In this document: positions 18,965 to 26,764 of the stretch, piece after piece | How positions within the stretch are numbered: the first letter of the stretch is position 1 | Layout: the number at the start of each line of letters is the position of its first letter | From: Planctomycetia bacterium | GTDB taxonomy: Bacteria; Planctomycetota; Planctomycetia; Pirellulales; JACPPG01 | Assembly (NCBI GenBank): GCA_016191115.1 | Contig: JACPPG010000008.1 | Span: forward strand, 1 to 32,095 | Length of the DNA stretch: 32,095 nucleotides | Direction: 5' to 3' | Position numbers and translations under genes: made by a program | The notes under the pieces: generated by a model | What the model was told of the DNA's origin: nothing | Databases searched by the model: none | The model's input: only the letters and a program-made list of their open reading frames with translations

Positions 18965-20083
18965 ATGCTTGAAGCGATCCGCCGCATTTTCGCCCTGACC
19001 CGCAAGGAGCTGCTGGCCGTGCTCAAGGACCCGCGCGGCCGCAGCACCATCTTTATCCCGCCGGTCCTGCAGTGTTTGATCTTCGGCTACGCGGCCAGCT
19101 TCGATCTCAACCGCGTCCCGTACGTCGTCCTGGATCAGGATCGCAGCCCGGCGTCGAAAGACCTGCTGGCAGGGCTCGATGGGTCGGGCGTGTTTCGCCG
19201 CGTGGCCGATCTGGACAGCGCCGCCGACTTGAAGACGGCCATCGTCGAGCGCCGCGCCCTGCTCGGGATCCAGATCGACCGCGACTTCGAACGGCGCCTG
19301 TTCACGGGCCAGCCGGCCGACGTCCAGGTCCTTGCCGACGGCCGCAACTCCAACACGGCCGGCACCGCGCTCGGGTATGTCGGCGCGATCGTCGAGGCCT
19401 TCAACGCCGATTGGCGCGAGACGCACGGCACCGGTGGACCGTCGCTCCGCGTCGTTTCGCGGGCATGGTACAACCCGAACCTCGAAACGCGCTGGAACAT
19501 GATCCCCGGATTGATCGGCACGTTGACCATGTTGCAGACGCTGTTGTTGACCGCGATGTCGGTCGCCCGCGAGCGGGAGCAGGGGACGTTCGATCAGTTG
19601 CTGGTCACGCCCTTTCGGCCGGCCGAGATCATGGCCGGCAAAGCGCTCCCCTCGGTGTTGGTCGGCACGGTCCAGGCAACCACGATCTTGCTCGTGGCCC
19701 AGCTCTGGTTCCGCATCCCGTTCGCCGGCTCGTTCGTCACGCTCTATGTGGGACTAAGCGCCTTTCTGCTGGCGGCGGTAGGCCTGGGCCTGTTGGTCTC
19801 TTCGGTCGTCGCCACCATGCAGCAGGCGCTGCTCTTCTCGTTCATGCTGCTCATGCCTTTCACGCTCTTGTCGGGCCTGGCCACTCCGCTGTCGGCCATG
19901 CCGAAACCGATTCAGGCGATGACGTTGGTCAACCCCTTGCGCTACGCGATCGACATTGCGCACCGCGTCTACCTCGAGGGCGCGACGCTCGACCGGCTGT
20001 TTTCCGACATTTGGCCGCTCTTGGTGATCGCGGCCATTACCTTGTCGGTGGCTTCATGGATGTTTCGTCATCGGTTGGCATAA
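18965..20083 (+). CDS. YhhJ-type ABC-2 permease of the efflux pump
   Basis: A 372-residue inner-membrane protein with the ABC-2 layout: one helix near the N-terminus (about residues 28-45), an external loop of roughly 130 residues, then about five helices. The motif AREREQGTFDQLLVTPFRPAEI follows the second helix, the short signature typical of the family, and NPLRYAIDI lies near the end. It is close in length to E. coli YhhJ. ATG 18965 starts eight bases after the stop of the fusion gene. It probably pairs with the membrane domain of that gene to form a heterodimeric channel. It is the last gene of the rightward efflux operon. Confidence 0.92.
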   Translation: MLEAIRRIFALTRKELLAVLKDPRGRSTIFIPPVLQCLIFGYAASFDLNRVPYVVLDQDRSPASKDLLAGLDGSGVFRRVADLDSAADLKTAIVERRALLGIQIDRDFERRLFTGQPADVQVLADGRNSNTAGTALGYVGAIVEAFNADWRETHGTGGPSLRVVSRAWYNPNLETRWNMIPGLIGTLTMLQTLLLTAMSVAREREQGTFDQLLVTPFRPAEIMAGKALPSVLVGTVQATTILLVAQLWFRIPFAGSFVTLYVGLSAFLLAAVGLGLLVSSVVATMQQALLFSFMLLMPFTLLSGLATPLSAMPKPIQAMTLVNPLRYAIDIAHRVYLEGATLDRLFSDIWPLLVIAAITLSVASWMFRHRLA

Positions 20084-20154
20084 CCGAAGGACGGCCAAGT
20101 ACCGCCGGCCGACTGTGGTTGGAGCTACTCAATCCTGGCAAGCCCTTGGCAAGC

Positions 20155-20302
20155 CCCGGGGCCGTTCACAGATTCAAGCTTGCCGGCGGCGCACCGGCGG
20201 GAAAGTGGGACAGGCACCGAGACGCAACGTTGGTCTGAAAGGACTTGCGCTGTTTATGCTCGCAGCCAGTCCCATTTTCCCGCCTCGCCATTTTGAAAAA
20301 CA
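20155..20302 (+). repeat. 151-bp palindromic element, copy 3 (148 bp aligned)
   Basis: Same element and orientation as at 11441 and 12927. The stem is 20196-20211 with 20269-20284, including the same G-U position. It starts 71 bases after the efflux operon and ends 16 bases before the dehydrogenase start codon, so its right part would be that gene's leader. TTGGTC and TATGCT, 19 bases apart inside the element, are a weak possible promoter. The reading frame through the element is open but is not considered coding. Confidence 0.85.
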
Positions 20303-20318
20303 CCTCGAACAGTCCGCG

Positions 20319-21302
20319 ATGCCTCGCATTCTCGTGACCCCTTTTTTGTTGCACGGGAAGCCGGGCCCGTACCGCGACGTCCTCGAGGCCGGCGGCTGCG
20401 AAATCGTCTATCCGACCATCGACGACGCCGGCTTGTACGGCGGGCAGCTCTACACGCAGCTCGGCGGGATCGACGGTGTCCTGGCGGGCGCGGAGCCCTA
20501 CACGCGCGAGGTGCTCGAAGGCTCGAAGCTGCGGGCGATCGCCCGGATGGGCGTCGGCTACGACGCGGTCGACGTCGCGGCCGCGACCGAGCGGGGGATC
20601 GTGGTCACGATCGCGCCGGGCACGAACGAGCATTCGGTCGCCGAGCACGCGCTGGCTTTGCTCCTGGGCGTCTTCCGTGGCTTCCCCGGGCGCGACCGCG
20701 AGGTTCGCACCGGCGTTTGGCAGCGGCGGCCATTGTGGCGGCTGGCCGGCAAGACGATCGGCCTGGTCGGTCTGGGCCGGATCGGCAAGGCGGTCGTGCC
20801 GCGGGCCCAGGCGCTTGGACTGTCGGTGATCGCTTACGACCCGCTCCCCGATCGCGATTTCGCCGCGCGGCACGACGTGCGGCTGTGCACGCTCGAGGAG
20901 CTGCTCGGCGAGTCGCACATTGTCAGCCTGCACCTGCCCTGCACGCCGGAGACGATCGACCTGGTGAACGCCCGGACCTTGGCCATGATGCGGCCCGGCG
21001 CGGTGCTGGTGAACACGGCCCGCGGCGGCCTCGTCGACGAAGACGCTCTTGCCGACGCCCTGAGGACTGGTCGCCTCGCGGCGGCGGGCCTGGACGTTTT
21101 TAAGGTCGAGCCGTTGCCGCTCGACAGCCCCCTCTTGAAGCTCGACAACGTGCTATTGGCCCCGCACATGGCGGGCTTGGACGAGGAGTCGAACGAAGCG
21201 ATGAGCCGGCTGGCGGCCGAATGCCTGGCGCAACTGGCGCGCGGCGACTGGCCCCAGGGGTGCGTCGTCAACGCGGAGCTTCGCGCCGGCTGGAAGTGGT
21301 AA
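20319..21302 (+). CDS. D-isomer-specific 2-hydroxyacid dehydrogenase (phosphoglycerate dehydrogenase-like)
   Basis: A 327-residue NAD(P)-dependent oxidoreductase that should interconvert a 2-hydroxyacid and a 2-oxoacid. The Rossmann motif GLGRIG is at 151-156 with an acidic residue (D174) after the second strand, suggesting NAD. The catalytic trio is visible: R235 in NTARGG, E264 in DVFKVEP and H283 in APHMAG. It lacks the C-terminal ACT or regulatory domain of many SerA enzymes, so a serine-pathway role is not assured. The start is ATG 20319; longer frames run back through the repeat and are unlikely. No good Shine-Dalgarno is visible, perhaps because the element inserted just upstream. Confidence 0.9.
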   Translation: MPRILVTPFLLHGKPGPYRDVLEAGGCEIVYPTIDDAGLYGGQLYTQLGGIDGVLAGAEPYTREVLEGSKLRAIARMGVGYDAVDVAAATERGIVVTIAPGTNEHSVAEHALALLLGVFRGFPGRDREVRTGVWQRRPLWRLAGKTIGLVGLGRIGKAVVPRAQALGLSVIAYDPLPDRDFAARHDVRLCTLEELLGESHIVSLHLPCTPETIDLVNARTLAMMRPGAVLVNTARGGLVDEDALADALRTGRLAAAGLDVFKVEPLPLDSPLLKLDNVLLAPHMAGLDEESNEAMSRLAAECLAQLARGDWPQGCVVNAELRAGWKW

Positions 21303-21308
21303 CGAGGG

Positions 21309-21389
21309 GAATGACGGTTTAGCCGCAGATCTTTCGTCCCTCGGACTTCGAGCGTCCTTTGACATTCGGACTTCGACCTATCGTCATTC
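21309..21389. repeat. Degenerate palindromic intergenic repeat, copy B
   Basis: GAATGACG (21309-21316) and CGTCATTC (21382-21389) are exact reverse complements bounding an 81-base unit. It shares the words CTTTGACATTCG and TCGTCATTC with the spacer at 5358-5467. It begins seven bases after the dehydrogenase stop. It is more decayed than copy A, and no coding or terminator signal is seen in it. Confidence 0.5.
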
Positions 21390-21530
21390 TCCGCGCCCGG
21401 TTTGCATCGCCGGACGCACGTGCTTAGAATCACTCGCACAGGGCGAGGGCCGAGCCGGCCAGTGGCTACTCGCGCTCTTGGACGCTCTCCCCACCGCACG
21501 CCCTTACCCCGCTTCTCCCCGAGGAATGTC

Positions 21531-22184
21531 ATGCGCTCTCTGTTCGCCACCGCCTTCGCCGTCTTTGCCGCGATGCTCGCCGCGCCGGTTGCCGCGGCCG
21601 ACGACAAGCCGGGCGAGGAAATCGCGCTTTTCAACGGTAAGGACCTCGCCGGGTGGACGTACTTCCTCAACGATCCCAACGCCAAGATGGAGGACGTCTG
21701 GACCATTGCCGACGGCGTGCTGATCTGCAAGGGCAAGCCCATCGGCTACATCCGCACCAAGGACGACTACACCAACTACGTGCTGCGGCTCGAGTGGCGG
21801 TTCGACCCGGCAAAGGGGGCCGGCAATAGCGGCGTCCTGTTGCGCGTGGTCGGCCCCGACAAGGTGTGGCCCAAGAGCATCGAGGCCCAGTTACAAAGCC
21901 GCGAGGCGGGCGACTTCTGGAACATCGACATGTTCCCGATGAAGGTCGACCCCGCGCGCACCAAGGGACGTAACACGAAGAAGCTAAAAGAGACGAACGA
22001 AAAGCCGCTCGGCGAATGGAATAACTACGAAATCACGGTCGACCACGGCACCATCACGCTCAAGGTGAATGGCGAAGTGCAAAACGTGGCTACCGAGTGC
22101 GAAGAGGTGCCCGGCAAGATCGGCCTGCAATCGGAGGGGGCCGAAATTCAGTTCCGCAATATCCGGCTGACGCCCATCAAGTAG
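21531..22184 (+). CDS. Secreted DUF1080 (3-keto-disaccharide hydrolase domain) protein
   Basis: A 217-residue protein. A signal peptide (about residues 1-22) is followed by a single DUF1080 domain, a concanavalin-like beta-sandwich. Landmarks are IALFNGKDLAGW near the start of the domain, the GNSGVLLR motif in the middle and the final strand block IQFRNIRLTPIK. Family members act on or bind sugars outside the cytoplasm, and some cleave 3-keto-glycosides. The start ATG 21531 has GAGGA five bases upstream. The gene stands alone, convergent with moaB. The substrate is unknown. A short GCCGGCAGC direct repeat (22184-22192 and 22205-22213) follows the stop. Confidence 0.9.
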   Translation: MRSLFATAFAVFAAMLAAPVAAADDKPGEEIALFNGKDLAGWTYFLNDPNAKMEDVWTIADGVLICKGKPIGYIRTKDDYTNYVLRLEWRFDPAKGAGNSGVLLRVVGPDKVWPKSIEAQLQSREAGDFWNIDMFPMKVDPARTKGRNTKKLKETNEKPLGEWNNYEITVDHGTITLKVNGEVQNVATECEEVPGKIGLQSEGAEIQFRNIRLTPIK

Positions 22185-22259
22185 CCGGCAGCGGGCGGCA
22201 GGCAGCCGGCAGCAAATGATGAAGGCGACCGCTCCGCTAATCGCTAGTTGCTTTGCCGG

Positions 22260-22769
22260 CTATCTCGTGGCTTCCCGCACCAGGTGCCCGAGCTCCGGCA
22301 GGATCAGCTTCTCCATGGCAAGCCGCGCTCCGGCGGGCGAGCCAGGCATCGAGAGCACCACGGTGCGCCCCATCACCCCGCCCGCGGCGCGGCTGAGCAT
22401 CGCGGCGGGGCCGATCTCCTGGAAGCTGAGCATCCGAAACAACTCGCCGTAGCCGGACAGCGGCTTCGTCAAGAGTCCGCTAACCGTCTCGAAGGTCTGG
22501 TCGCGACGGCTGATTCCCGTTCCGCCCGTTAACAGGATGGCGTCCACGTCGTCGCGCTGCGCCAGGCTGGTCACGAGGGAGCGCATGCGGTCCGGGTCGT
22601 CGGGAATGATGTCCCGCGCGGCGAGCAGGTGGCCGGCGTTTTCCAAGAGATCGACGACCAATTGTCCGCCCGTGTCGTTGTCCGGCGTGCGGGTGTCGCT
22701 AACGGTGACGACGGCGCAACGGACCTGGCGCGGCGCCTGCTGCCGGTGTTTTTCCGCACTTTCGCTCAT
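22260..22769 (-). CDS. moaB: Molybdenum cofactor biosynthesis protein MoaB (MogA/MoaB family)
   Basis: A 169-residue cytoplasmic protein of the MogA/MoaB fold, which binds molybdopterin and takes part in its adenylylation. The early strand CAVVTVSDTRT, the TGGTGIS motif (81-87) and the MPGSP motif (141-145) are diagnostic. The length matches MoaB and there is no fused MoeA domain. Whether it has MogA-type adenylyltransferase activity or the less clear role of E. coli MoaB cannot be decided from sequence. ATG 22769 is chosen because the upstream in-frame extension lacks family character. No other cofactor genes are adjacent. Confidence 0.9.
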   Translation of the reverse strand: MSESAEKHRQQAPRQVRCAVVTVSDTRTPDNDTGGQLVVDLLENAGHLLAARDIIPDDPDRMRSLVTSLAQRDDVDAILLTGGTGISRRDQTFETVSGLLTKPLSGYGELFRMLSFQEIGPAAMLSRAAGGVMGRTVVLSMPGSPAGARLAMEKLILPELGHLVREATR

Positions 22770-22876
22770 GAGGTGATGGCAGCGGGGGCCTCCGAGTCCA
22801 TACGGAGGTCCCCGAGGATCTTGGAAAAAGGCTGGAATTTCGGCAGCGGCGCGATCCGGAGCGACCCAGGAGAACG

Positions 22877-22980
22877 GCAAAGTCCGGGGTCTGGCTCATT
22901 TTTCGGCATGCGCGGTCTTCAATTCTTGCGACGGACGTTCGGCCGAAAAATGTGCCTGACGCCCTCTTCCAGGACTTTGC
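22877..22980. repeat. Two-tier palindromic intergenic element
   Basis: The outer arms GCAAAGTCC (22877-22885) and GGACTTTGC (22972-22980) are perfect complements. The inner arms 22886-22907 and 22942-22963 match at 19 of 22 positions, including a perfect CATTTTTCGGC with GCCGAAAAATG. The apical loop is 34 bases. The words CTGGCTCATTTTTCG and CGAAAAATGTGCCTGAC look like REP-type ends and differ from the 151-bp family. It fills much of the 440-base gap between moaB and the HEAT-repeat-like gene. Nothing else recognisable lies in that gap. Confidence 0.75.
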
Positions 22981-23209
22981 ACTCCTCCCGTCGTAGCAAC
23001 CAGGAATGTTTGCGGCCGCGGCACGAACTTCCCTATACTAGTGACAGGGGCGCTGGCGGACGGATTCTACAGCGCGGAGTCCTCGACCGGAACAGTCGAA
23101 ACTTGCAATAGCCATTGGAGTTCCAGACGCCACGCGAGCGGGCCGCTTCGGAAGTGGCCGGCCGCCGGAGGTTTGCGTTGCCCAACTCTTGTGGTGACCA
23201 GAGGCAGCC

Positions 23210-24421
23210 ATGAAGCCGGCATTTGCCACGCCACTCGTCGCGCTGGTCGCCGTGTTTTTGTCGTGCGACCGCGCCCGCGCGGACGTGTTCGTCCTGAACA
23301 ACGGCGGGCGCGTCGAGGGCACACTGGCCAACCCTGACGAAAAGCCGCGCGACAAATACGTCATCAAGACCAGTACGGGCGGCGAAATCACGCTCCGCCG
23401 CGACCAGGTCAAGGAATTCCATCCCACGCGGCCCGAAGAGCAAGAGTACGAGCAAATCCGGCCGAAGTACCCCGACACGGTCGACGGCCACTTCGAACTC
23501 GCCGAATGGTGTCGCGAGCACAAGCTCCTGGCGCAGCGGAAGCGGCACCTGGAGCGGGTGATCGAGTTGGAGCCCGACCATGCGAAGGCCCGCGCCATGC
23601 TCGGCTTCAGCAAGGTGGCCGGCGAGTGGAAGACGCAGGACCAGGTTCGCCGCGACCGCGGGTACGTGCAGGACAAGAACGGCCGCTGGTATCTGCCGCA
23701 GCAAATCGAGGAAAACGAACGGCAGAAGAAGCAGAAACAAGCCGAGAGCGAATGGTACGCCAAGATCAAGCGGTGGCGCGAATGGCTCAACGACCAGCGG
23801 TCCGCGGACGCGGAGGCCCTGATCCAGAAGATCGATGACCCCAACGCCGTCGCGGCCTTGAAGCACGGCCTGCAGCGCGAGGCGGTGCCTGAGGTTCGCA
23901 AGCTGTACGTCGAGGCGCTGGCGCGGACCGGCGCGCCAGACGCCTGGCGCGTGCTGACGAAACTGTCGCTCGAGGATCCCGTCGATGAGATCCGGATGAC
24001 GTGCCTCGACTATCTCGAAAAGCAGCCGAACACGGGCGCGGTGGACGTCTATATCAAGGGGCTAAAACACAAGAACAACGCCATGGTCAACCGCGCGGCG
24101 TTGGGGCTGGCGCGGATGAAGGATCCGCGGGCCCTAAGGCCGTTGATCGACGCGCTTGTGACCACGCACACGTTCATCATCGACCCCGGGACGGCGGGCA
24201 ACATATCGAGCACGTTCAATAGCGCCGGCGGCGGCACGTTCTCGTTCGGCGGCGGTGGTCAGAAGAGCGAAGACCGCCCCGTGCAAAACGCCACCGTGCG
24301 CGACGCGCTTGTGTCCATGGCCGGCGGCGCGAACTTTGACTACGACGTCCGCGCTTGGAAGAATTGGTTTGCCGCCCGCAAGAAGGCCGAGATGAAGAAC
24401 GTTGACGTCCGCCGCGATTGA
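23210..24421 (+). CDS. Secreted HEAT-repeat-like protein
   Basis: A 403-residue exported protein without a named function. A signal peptide (about residues 1-24) is followed by a small beta domain (about 26-75) whose start, VFVLNNGGRVEGTL, resembles SH3/Sm-like folds. A TPR-like stretch (about 90-135) precedes a charged Lys/Arg/Glu-rich helix (about 150-195). The following helical pairs (about 200-320) have HEAT-type character, for example VPEVRKLYVEALARTG and NRAALGLARMKDPRALRPL. A glycine-rich insert, AGGGTFSFGGGGQ, lies near 340-352. ATG 23210 has GAGG about six bases upstream. Such proteins are usually scaffolds. Confidence 0.8.
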   Translation: MKPAFATPLVALVAVFLSCDRARADVFVLNNGGRVEGTLANPDEKPRDKYVIKTSTGGEITLRRDQVKEFHPTRPEEQEYEQIRPKYPDTVDGHFELAEWCREHKLLAQRKRHLERVIELEPDHAKARAMLGFSKVAGEWKTQDQVRRDRGYVQDKNGRWYLPQQIEENERQKKQKQAESEWYAKIKRWREWLNDQRSADAEALIQKIDDPNAVAALKHGLQREAVPEVRKLYVEALARTGAPDAWRVLTKLSLEDPVDEIRMTCLDYLEKQPNTGAVDVYIKGLKHKNNAMVNRAALGLARMKDPRALRPLIDALVTTHTFIIDPGTAGNISSTFNSAGGGTFSFGGGGQKSEDRPVQNATVRDALVSMAGGANFDYDVRAWKNWFAARKKAEMKNVDVRRD

Positions 24422-24525
24422 TGACGCCGACGTGGACGCGGCTCGGCGCCGCGGAGGGACCTCCGGGATTAAACCCGGCGGCGCGCTTGGCTACTCCGCC
24501 GGCGCGACTGTCGAACTCCTACTCC

Positions 24526-24909
24526 ATGCCAAAGCCCACGATTGCCATCATCGGCGCTAGCCCCGACCGTTCCAAGTTCGGCAACAAAGCGGTGCGGGCG
24601 TATCTGCGGAAGGGCTACGACGTCTACCCCGTGAATCCCAAAGGGGGCGAAATCGAGGGGCTGTCAGCGTATCGCAGCCTGTCGGAAGTGCCGGTCGCCT
24701 CGTTGGACCGCGTCAGCGTTTATCTGCCCCCCGCGGTCGCTCTCGGCGTGTTGGACGAGGTGGCCGCGAAAGGGTGCGGCGAGCTGTGGCTCAATCCGGG
24801 GACCGACAGCCGCGAGGTCGTTGAGAAGGCACGCCGCCTGGGTCTCCCGACGATCCAAGCGTGCAGCATCGTTGCCATTGGTGTCAGCCCGGCATCGCTT
24901 GCCGAATAA
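24526..24909 (+). CDS. CoA-binding domain protein (YccU-like)
   Basis: A 127-residue single-domain protein with the CoA-binding Rossmann-like fold. The N-terminal strand and loop AIIGASPDRSKFGNKAVR and the block VYPVNPKGGEIEGL are characteristic, as is the later ELWLNPGTDS. Members bind coenzyme A; the cellular role is mostly unknown. The frame is open back to an ATG at 24421 that overlaps the previous stop, but the extra 35 residues have no family character, so ATG 24526 is preferred. It may be co-transcribed with the HEAT-repeat-like gene 104 bases upstream. Confidence 0.85.
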   Translation: MPKPTIAIIGASPDRSKFGNKAVRAYLRKGYDVYPVNPKGGEIEGLSAYRSLSEVPVASLDRVSVYLPPAVALGVLDEVAAKGCGELWLNPGTDSREVVEKARRLGLPTIQACSIVAIGVSPASLAE

Positions 24910-24944
24910 AGCAAGAGGCACACCAGATTTCCCGGCACATTTCC

Positions 24945-26276
24945 TCACGCGGCGCGGACGGACGGTTGCCGCTTGCGGCTGGTGAGCCAACCGTCGGCCG
25001 TCACGGATAGCGCCACGCGGTCTTCCAAGTTCGGACGGAAGATCGTGAGCAGCAACAGCGGCAGGTACCAGCACATATAGAGCCCGCCCCCTTGCGGATG
25101 CCAGAATTGCGTTCCCAGCATCACGACGGCCGAGCAACTCAATAGCGTGCCAAGGTTCTTGGGCGCCGGCCACAAGGCAAAGCTCGCGCACACGGCGGCG
25201 TATGCCGCTAGCACGGAGACGCGATAAGGATTGGCCGACTCGTAGTAGCTCCAAAAGCCCGTCAAATCGTGCGGCGACAGGCTGGTCCAACCAAACATTT
25301 GTTTGGCGTGGACCAAGAAAGCCTCGAACCCACCGCTAACGAGGAACAGCGAGCCAATCAACAGCGCCACCATCGACACGAAGCCCACCAGAAATCGCAG
25401 CAGCCCTCGCTGCCAATAGAATCCCAGCCACAACGGCAAGAGGAAGATCGGGTAGTAGATCACGCCTGTCGCCAGCCCCAAGAGCATGCCGGAGACGAGC
25501 GGCCGGCGATAGGCGAAGATAGCCCACACGATCAGGGCGGCCGGCAGCACGTGGTCCACGCGACCGGTCATCTGGGCGGTGTACGGCAGGAGCAGATACA
25601 GCGTCGCGGCGGCGATGCCGGTCCGCATGCTGCCGAAATGCCGGGCGCCGATGAGAATCATCCCCAACACGACGGCCAAATGCGACAGGATCGCCGCGGT
25701 GCGGGCCGTGGCGGTCTGGGCGCTCAACCGGCCTGCGTCTTCCGACTCCGGCGTCGCGGCTGCGTCCGGCTGCACAAGCGCCCTGCTCGCCACGCTGGCC
25801 ACCACGTGCAAGAGTGGGTAACCGGGTCCATGGGTGGCCAGGCTCTGCTCGGCCTGCGGGGTCAACTCCCGCTTGGACAGCTCTTCGGCGCGCTGCGCCC
25901 CGTCGAGATCAACGTCCTTCTTGGTCATGACGTTGACCATCAGAAAGACGCAAAGCGCCACGGTCGAGAATGCCAATCCGCCGGGTGAGAGATTCGGCTC
26001 CAAGAGCGGACGGCGGACCATCATCGGATCGGCCAGCAGACGAACCAGGAAGAAGCCGGCCGTGGCGAAGAGCCAGATGTAGCCGACTTGCGTCGCGGTG
26101 CCGCCGTGCTGCACCAGCAACAGGCCTGGCGCCAAGGCGATCAAGCCCAACAGGTCCAGGTTCCGCACGCTCCATACGCGGCTGAACTTGAAATAGACGG
26201 TGATCGTCAGCAGCGACGAGATGTAGACCCAGGTCGTCGGGTCGACCGGCTTGTAGTTGTAAAGAATCTGATCCAT
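24945..26276 (-). CDS. Polytopic membrane protein, GT-C/GT87-like
   Basis: A 443-residue integral membrane protein with roughly ten predicted hydrophobic segments. The central pattern LLLPYTAQMTGRVDHVLP, then GLATGVIYYPIFLLPLWLGF, resembles the core of GT87/DUF2029-type lipid-linked mannosyltransferases (GT-C fold). I see no decisive catalytic Asp motif in the first loop, so the glycosyltransferase call is tentative. A hydrophilic loop of about 70 residues follows the fourth segment, and the C-terminus is basic and cytoplasmic. ATG 26276 is used; a TTG seven codons upstream is the only other start. The gene converges on the CoA-binding gene. No sugar-nucleotide or polysaccharide genes are adjacent. 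Confidence 0.7.
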   Translation of the reverse strand: MDQILYNYKPVDPTTWVYISSLLTITVYFKFSRVWSVRNLDLLGLIALAPGLLLVQHGGTATQVGYIWLFATAGFFLVRLLADPMMVRRPLLEPNLSPGGLAFSTVALCVFLMVNVMTKKDVDLDGAQRAEELSKRELTPQAEQSLATHGPGYPLLHVVASVASRALVQPDAAATPESEDAGRLSAQTATARTAAILSHLAVVLGMILIGARHFGSMRTGIAAATLYLLLPYTAQMTGRVDHVLPAALIVWAIFAYRRPLVSGMLLGLATGVIYYPIFLLPLWLGFYWQRGLLRFLVGFVSMVALLIGSLFLVSGGFEAFLVHAKQMFGWTSLSPHDLTGFWSYYESANPYRVSVLAAYAAVCASFALWPAPKNLGTLLSCSAVVMLGTQFWHPQGGGLYMCWYLPLLLLTIFRPNLEDRVALSVTADGWLTSRKRQPSVRAA

Positions 26277-26764
26277 GACGTTGCCGCCCGGACGCAAGGC
26301 GCCGGGTGATCCCGCTGTTAACCGCTGTCACGGCGCAGGCCACGCGAGCCAAGGGCACATGGGGCGTCGTGTGAGCGATTCACCGTGGCAAGCACGGTTT
26401 TCGCCGGCCCCTTGGGGCCGAACGCCCATGCGGTATCCCTTCACCAGGGCGTGCTCCGCCGCGCAATGAGGTCTTTCCCGCTGAACGCGTGAACCCACGC
26501 AGCCGAGGCGGATTCACGATCCCGGCCGGGCGTAAACTCCTTGCAGGATACGTTTTGAGCCTTCTTTTGCAACCCCGACTCGCGCCCCCTGCACGGTCCT
26601 ACGCCGCTAAACGCTTGAGGGACAAGGGCTTCGCACGACTGCGGCGCAACCGCCGACGGTCGCGGGTAGGGAAGCGCGGTTTACGGTTAGTTGCCGGCGG
26701 CCGCGCCGGCGTCACACGCCAACGCGCAAAGGTCGCGGCAATCTGGACGCTGTCCCCGCGCCCC
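26277..26764. other. 488-base intergenic stretch without a recognised gene
   Basis: The stretch lies between two leftward genes and should contain the promoter of the membrane protein gene. Visible are a short hairpin ACCGTG/CACGGT (26382-26398) followed by TTTT and a palindrome CGGCCCCTTGGGGCCG (26405-26420). Open frames here have no family character and weak starts. Nothing else was recognised. Confidence 0.5.

Noticed and set aside
12927..20302. A CRISPR array formed by the repeated units
   Set aside because: The repeats are about 150 bp, only three, and separated by kilobases of genes; there are no spacers and no cas genes.
20115..20318. N-terminal extension of the dehydrogenase through copy 3 of the repeat
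   Set aside because: The translated repeat has no dehydrogenase character and the family start fits ATG 20319.
24421..24525. Longer start of the CoA-binding protein at ATG 24421, overlapping the previous stop
   Set aside because: The one-base overlap is tempting as coupling, but the 35 extra residues are Pro/Ala/Arg-rich and unlike the family N-terminus; ATG 24526 directly precedes the first strand.
26382..26402. ACCGTG/CACGGT hairpin followed by TTTT as an intrinsic terminator
   Set aside because: It would act on the rightward strand, where no gene ends nearby, and the stem is only six pairs.
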